From the NCBI GenBank assembly GCA_944548615.1, contig CALYMY010000082.1:62001-126000 (forward strand): 64,000 nt of DNA. Direction: 5' to 3'. The position numbers and the translations under genes are program-made. Below, in pieces: positions 59,560-64,000 of the stretch; the first letter of the stretch is position 1, and the number at the start of each line of letters is the position of its first letter. The notes below the pieces were generated by a model. The model was given only the letters and a program-made list of their open reading frames with translations, was not told where the DNA came from and searched no databases. Source of the DNA: Micropterix aruncella. Taxonomy: Eukaryota; Arthropoda; Insecta; Lepidoptera; Micropterigidae.

Positions 59560-61019
59560 TCTACGGTTGACCGTTGAGGAGTTCCCTCGTCGGGAGCCAA
59601 CCCTGGGTGCAGCAGCCATGTCATGGTGGAACTTAGTAATTGCCATCATAATGGAATGCCTATACCAAATTTCACGTCTCTACGGTTGACCGTTGAGGAG
59701 TTCTCTCGTCGGGAGCCAACCCTGGGTGCAGCAGCCATGTCATGGTGGAACTTAGTAATTGCCATCATAATGGAATGCCTATATCAAATTTCACGTCTCT
59801 ACGGTTGACCGTTGAGGAGTTCCCTCGTCGGGAGCCAACCCTGGGTGCAGCAGCGATGTCATGGTGGAACTTAGAAATTGCCATCATAATGGAATGCCTA
59901 TACCAAATTTCACGTCTCTACGGTTGACCGTTGAGGAGTTCTCTCGTCGGGAGCCAACCCTGGGTGCAGCAGCCATGTCATGGTGGAACTTAGTAATTGC
60001 CATCATAATGGAATGCCTATACCAAATTGCACGTCTCTACGGTTGACCGTTGAGGAGTTCCCTCGTCGGGAGCCAACCCTGGGTGCAGCAGCCATGTCAT
60101 GGTGGAACTTAGTAATTGCCATCATAATGGAATGCCTATACCAAATTTCCCGTCTCTACGGTTGACCGTTGAGGAGTTCCCTCGTCGGGAGCCAACCCTG
60201 GGTGCAGCAGCCATGTCATGGTGGAACTTAGTAATTGCCATCATAATGGAATGCCTATACCAAATTTCACGTCTCTACGGTTGACCGTTGAGGAGTTCCC
60301 TCGTCGGGAGCCAACCCTGGGTGCAGCAGCCATGTCATGGTGGAACTTAGTAATTGCCATCATAATGGAATGCCTATACCAAATTTCAAGTCTCTACGGT
60401 TGACCGTTGAGGAGTTCCCTCGTCGGGAGCCAACCCTGGGTGCAGCAGCGATGTCATGGTGGAACTTAGAAATTGCCATCATAATGGAATGCCTATACCA
60501 AATTTCACGTCTCTACGGTTGACCGTTGAGGAGTTCCCTCGTCGGGAGCCAACCCTGGGTGCAGCAGCCATGTCATGGTGGAACTTAGTAATTGCCATCA
60601 TAATGGAAAGCCTATACCAAATTTCACGTCTCTACGGTTGACCGTTGAGGAGTTCCCACGTCGGGAGCCAACCCTGGGTGCAGCAGCGATGTCATGGTGG
60701 AACTTAGAAATTGCCATCATAATGGAATGCCTATACCAAATTTCACGTCTCTACGGTTGACCGTTGAGGAGTTCCCTCGTCGGGAGCCAACCCTGGGTGC
60801 AGCAGCCATGTCATGGTGGAACTTAGTAATTGCCATCATAATGGAATGCCTATACCAAATTTCACGTCTCTACGGTTGACCGTTGAGGAGTTCCCTCGTC
60901 GGGAGCCAACCCTGGGTGCAGCAGCCATGTCATGGTGGAACTTAGTAATTGCCATCATAATGGAATGCCTATACCAAATTTCACGTCTCTACGGTTGACC
61001 GTTGAGGAGTTCCCTCGTC
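59560..61019 (+). repeat. Satellite array A15 (12 monomers + 32 bp)
   Basis: 1,460 bp. Same order as A9, A11 and A13, but the seventh monomer has consensus ccctgggtgc, so it lacks the derived base found in the other three 12-mer arrays. Confidence 0.98.
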
Positions 61020-62126
61020 TTTGTCACTTACCTCTTTCCGTAGGTTGTTTACTCCTTTTAATTCGTTTAACGCCTCGCGGGCAATATCTCTGGCTCGTTC
61101 CGGTATTTCTTCGATATTCCGAAACGGCACTTCTATTTCTGTGGTCTCCATATTGTCTCTTCTCGTTGGTCAAAAGCACTGAAAATGAAAATGAAAAAGC
61201 ACAGATTAAATAGTATTGAAAAGTAATTAAAGAAGAAGAAGAAGACGAGTTAAAAAGCAGAAGCAATGAAATGAAAAGCGTTCTAAAACCCTATCTTTTG
61301 ACACCTCGCTTGTGTGTATATGATAAAATAAAGAATATAATATTTAATTTATTAAACGAAGCCGCGGGAAAAATACTAAAACTCCCTTGGCTCGGATCGC
61401 TACTATTGAAAACAAAAATCGTAAAATCGATAAATAAACTTTCGCAAGTATGACGAGGGCTGAAGTTACCATAGAAACAGAAATCGTTAAATCGATAAAT
61501 ATTCTATTGCGAGTCGGGCCACCGCCCGAGCTCGTTACTATGGAAACAAAACCGTTAAATCGATAAATCAATATACCTATACAGATATTAAATCGTCTAT
61601 AATTCCGTTAATATTAATCAGATTTGAAAATTAAAAGAAGCGTTAGATGCGCAAAGCAAAACTCTATTAGATAAAAATAAACAGGGAGGACTATTGATGC
61701 CTTTTAGCGCAATAGCCCTCAAACGTCGGGAGCCAATTTATTTCGAAAAATGTGATTTTTTCATAACAATTTCAATGTTCAAAATGAAAGTTAATATAAA
61801 AAATTTCAAAATGTCAAAATTTCGAAAATGCCATTTCGTAGAGATTTCAAAGGCCTTCGTTCTACCCGAACACCGTAACGCGTTTGATTTACTCTATCAC
61901 GGTCTTTTCCGAAAAATGACATTTATTCATAACAATTTCTATGTTCAAAATGAAAGTTTGTATAAAAAATTTCAAAATGTCAAAATTTCGAAAATGCCAT
62001 TTCGTAGAGATTACCGAGGCCGTCGTTCTGTCTAAACACCGTAACGCGTTAGGTTTACTCTATCTCGATTTATTTCGAAAAATGTGATTTTTTCATAACA
62101 ATTTCCAAGTTCAAAATGAAAGTTTA
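61020..62126. repeat. Spacer S15, haplotype III head (tctggctcg form), haplotype II tail
   Basis: Partner of S13 with one private SNP, ttcaatgttc for ttctatgttc near 61,773. Exon 61032-61178 with donor GTAAGT. Confidence 0.96.
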
Positions 62127-64000
62127 TCTACGGTTGACCGTTGAGGAGTTCCCTCGTCGGGAGCCAACGCTGGGTGCAGCAGCCATGTCATGGTGGAACT
62201 TAGTAATTGCCATCATAATGGAATGCCTATACCAAATTGCACGTCTCTACGGTTGACCGTTGAGGAGTTCCCTCGTCGGGAGCCAACCCTGGGTGCAGCA
62301 GCCATGTCATGGTGGAACTTAGTAATTGCCATCATAATGGAATGCCTATACCAAATTTCCCGTCTCTACGGTTGACCGTTGAGGAGTTCCCTCGTCGGGA
62401 GCCAACCCTGGGTGCAGCAGCCATGTCATGGTGGAACTTAGTAATTGCCATCATAATGGAATGCCTATACCAAATTTCACGTCTCTACGGTTGACCGTTG
62501 AGGAGTTCCCTCGTCGGGAGCCAACCCTGGGTGCAGCAGCCATGTCATGGTGGAACTTAGTAATTGCCATCATAATGGAATGCCTATACCAAATTTCACG
62601 TCTCTACGGTTGACCGTTGAGGAGTTCCCTCGTCGGGAGCCAACCCTGGGTGCAGCAGCCATGTCATGGTGGAACTTAGTAATTGCCATCATAATGGAAT
62701 GCCTATACCAAATTTCACGTCTCTACGGTTGACCGTTGAGGAGTTCCCTCGTCGGGAGCCAACCCTGGGTGCAGCAGCGATGTCACGGTGGAACTTAGAA
62801 ATTGCCATCATAATGGAATGCCTATACCAAATTTCACGTCTCTACGGTTGACCGTTGAGGAGTTCCCTCGTCGGGAGCCAACCCTGGGTGCAGCAGCCAT
62901 GTCATGGTGGAACTTAGTAATTGCCATCATAATGGAATGCCTATACCAAATTTCACGTCTCTACGGTTGACCGTTGAGGAGTTCCCTCGTCGGGAGCCAA
63001 CCCTGGGTGCAGCAGCCATGTCATGGTGGAACTTAGTAATTGCCATCATAATGGAATGCCTATACCAAATTGCACGTCTCTACGGTTGACCGTTGAGGAG
63101 TTCCCTCGTCGGGAGCCAACCCTGGGTGCAGCAGCCATGTCATGGTGGAACTTAGTAATTGCCATCATAATGGAATGCCTATACCAAATTTCCCGTCTCT
63201 ACGGTTGACCGTTGAGGAGTTCCCTCGTCGGGAGCCAACCCTGGGTGCAGCAGCCATGTCATGGTGGAACTTAGTAATTGCCATCATAATGGAATGCCTA
63301 TACCAAATTTCACGTCTCTACGGTTGACCGTTGAGGAGTTCCCTCGTCGGGAGCCAACCCTGGGTGCAGCAGCCATGTCATGGTGGAACTTAGTAATTGC
63401 CATCATAATGGAATGCCTATACCAAATTTCAAGTCTCTACGGTTGACCGTTGAGGAGTTCCCTCGTCGGGAGCCAACCCTGGGTGCAGCAGCGATGTCAT
63501 GGTGGAACTTAGAAATTGCCATCATAATGGAATGCCTATACCAAATTTCACGTCTCTACGGTTGACCGTTGAGGAGTTCCCTCGTCGGGAGCCAACCCTG
63601 GGTGCAGCAGCCATGTCATGGTGGAACTTAGTAATTGCCATCATAATGGAATGCCTATACCAAATTTCACGTCTCTACGGTTGACCGTTGAGGAGTTCCC
63701 TCGTCGGGAGCCAACCCTGGGTGCAGCAGCGATGTCATGGTGGAACTTAGAAATTGCCATCATAACGGAATGCCTATACCAAATTTCACGTCTCTACGGT
63801 TGACCGTTGAGGAGTTCCCTCGTCGGGAGCCAACCCTGGGTGCAGCAGCCATGTCATGGTGGAACTTAGTAATTGCCATCATAATGGAATGCCTATACCA
63901 AATTTCACGTCTCTACGGTTGACCGTTGAGGAGTTCCCTCGTCGGGAGCCAACCCTGGGTGCAGCAGCGATGTCATGGTGGAACTTAGAAATTGCCATCA
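62127..64000 (+). repeat. Satellite array A16 (about 15.7 monomers, truncated at right)
   Basis: Starts with the caacgctgg monomer like A4, A6, A12 and A14. The aattgcacg/ttcccgtctctac pair seen at its start recurs 833 bp (seven monomers) later, near 63,070, so A16 has a seven-monomer insertion near its left end relative to A14. It runs off the window. Confidence 0.97.

Larger units (their letters stand above)
52747..61093 (+). repeat. 8,347-bp higher-order block, copy 2 (S13-A14-S14-A15-S15 head)
   Basis: Adjacent same-orientation copy at +8,347 bp. Homology continues past 61,093 through S15 and the first two monomers of A16, then the monomer order changes because A16 carries seven extra monomers. 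Confidence 0.85.

Noticed and set aside
1..64000. tRNA, rRNA or other structured RNA genes
   Set aside because: None of the spacer or monomer stretches showed a tRNA-like arrangement of arms or recognisable rRNA; only short dyads are present.

Overview
The window is 64 kb of pure eukaryotic satellite DNA with no gene I can defend. It has two components. The first is a 119-bp monomer (about 50% GC), about 398 monomer-equivalents, all head to tail on the same strand. The second is an AT-rich 1,107-bp spacer present 15 times. The window opens and closes inside monomer arrays, so the locus extends both ways. Long tandem satellite, spliceosomal-type motifs and the absence of any bacterial gene layout point to a eukaryotic nuclear genome, for example centromeric, heterochromatic or B-chromosome sequence. 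An insect or other arthropod is my guess from the composition and a TATA plus TCAGT initiator arrangement, but it is only a guess.

Layout (A = array, S = spacer, monomer counts in brackets): A1 [38.5, cut by the window edge] S1 A2 [18] S2 A3 [28] S3 A4 [13] S4 A5 [28] S5 A6 [41] S6 A7 [20] S7 A8 [33] S8 A9 [12] S9 A10 [33] S10 A11 [12] S11 A12 [39] S12 A13 [12] S13 A14 [39] S14 A15 [12] S15 A16 [15.7, cut by the edge]. Every spacer is exactly 1,107 bp. Every complete array is exactly n x 119 + 32 bp, so no net indel is visible anywhere. The 32 bp are the same piece of monomer, present on both sides of each spacer.

The arrays show nested higher-order structure. Locally there are duplications of 5, 6, 7 and 16 monomers. 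Above that, three two-spacer blocks are each tandemly duplicated: 7,157 bp (about 7.8-22.1 kb), 7,633 bp (about 29.4-44.7 kb) and 8,347 bp (about 44.4-61.1 kb). Diagnostic SNPs place one crossover in a monomer array within about 140 bp and another inside the spacer within about 220 bp. Spacers fall into a few SNP haplotypes, some of which are mosaics.

The most interesting element is in the left end of every spacer on the minus strand: a 147-bp segment bounded by a good 3' splice-site motif (pyrimidine tract plus CAG) and a consensus 5' splice site (GAG|GTACGT or GAG|GTAAGT). It holds an ATG in good context and 40 plausible N-terminal codons ending at the donor in phase 0. It looks like a captured host exon, or a TATA/Inr promoter plus first exon, amplified with the satellite. 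The rest of the spacer consists of a 66-bp subrepeat x3, a 166-bp subrepeat x2.3 and a short remnant that matches the monomer. The many 60-113 aa open frames are shadows of the repeats and are not annotated as genes.
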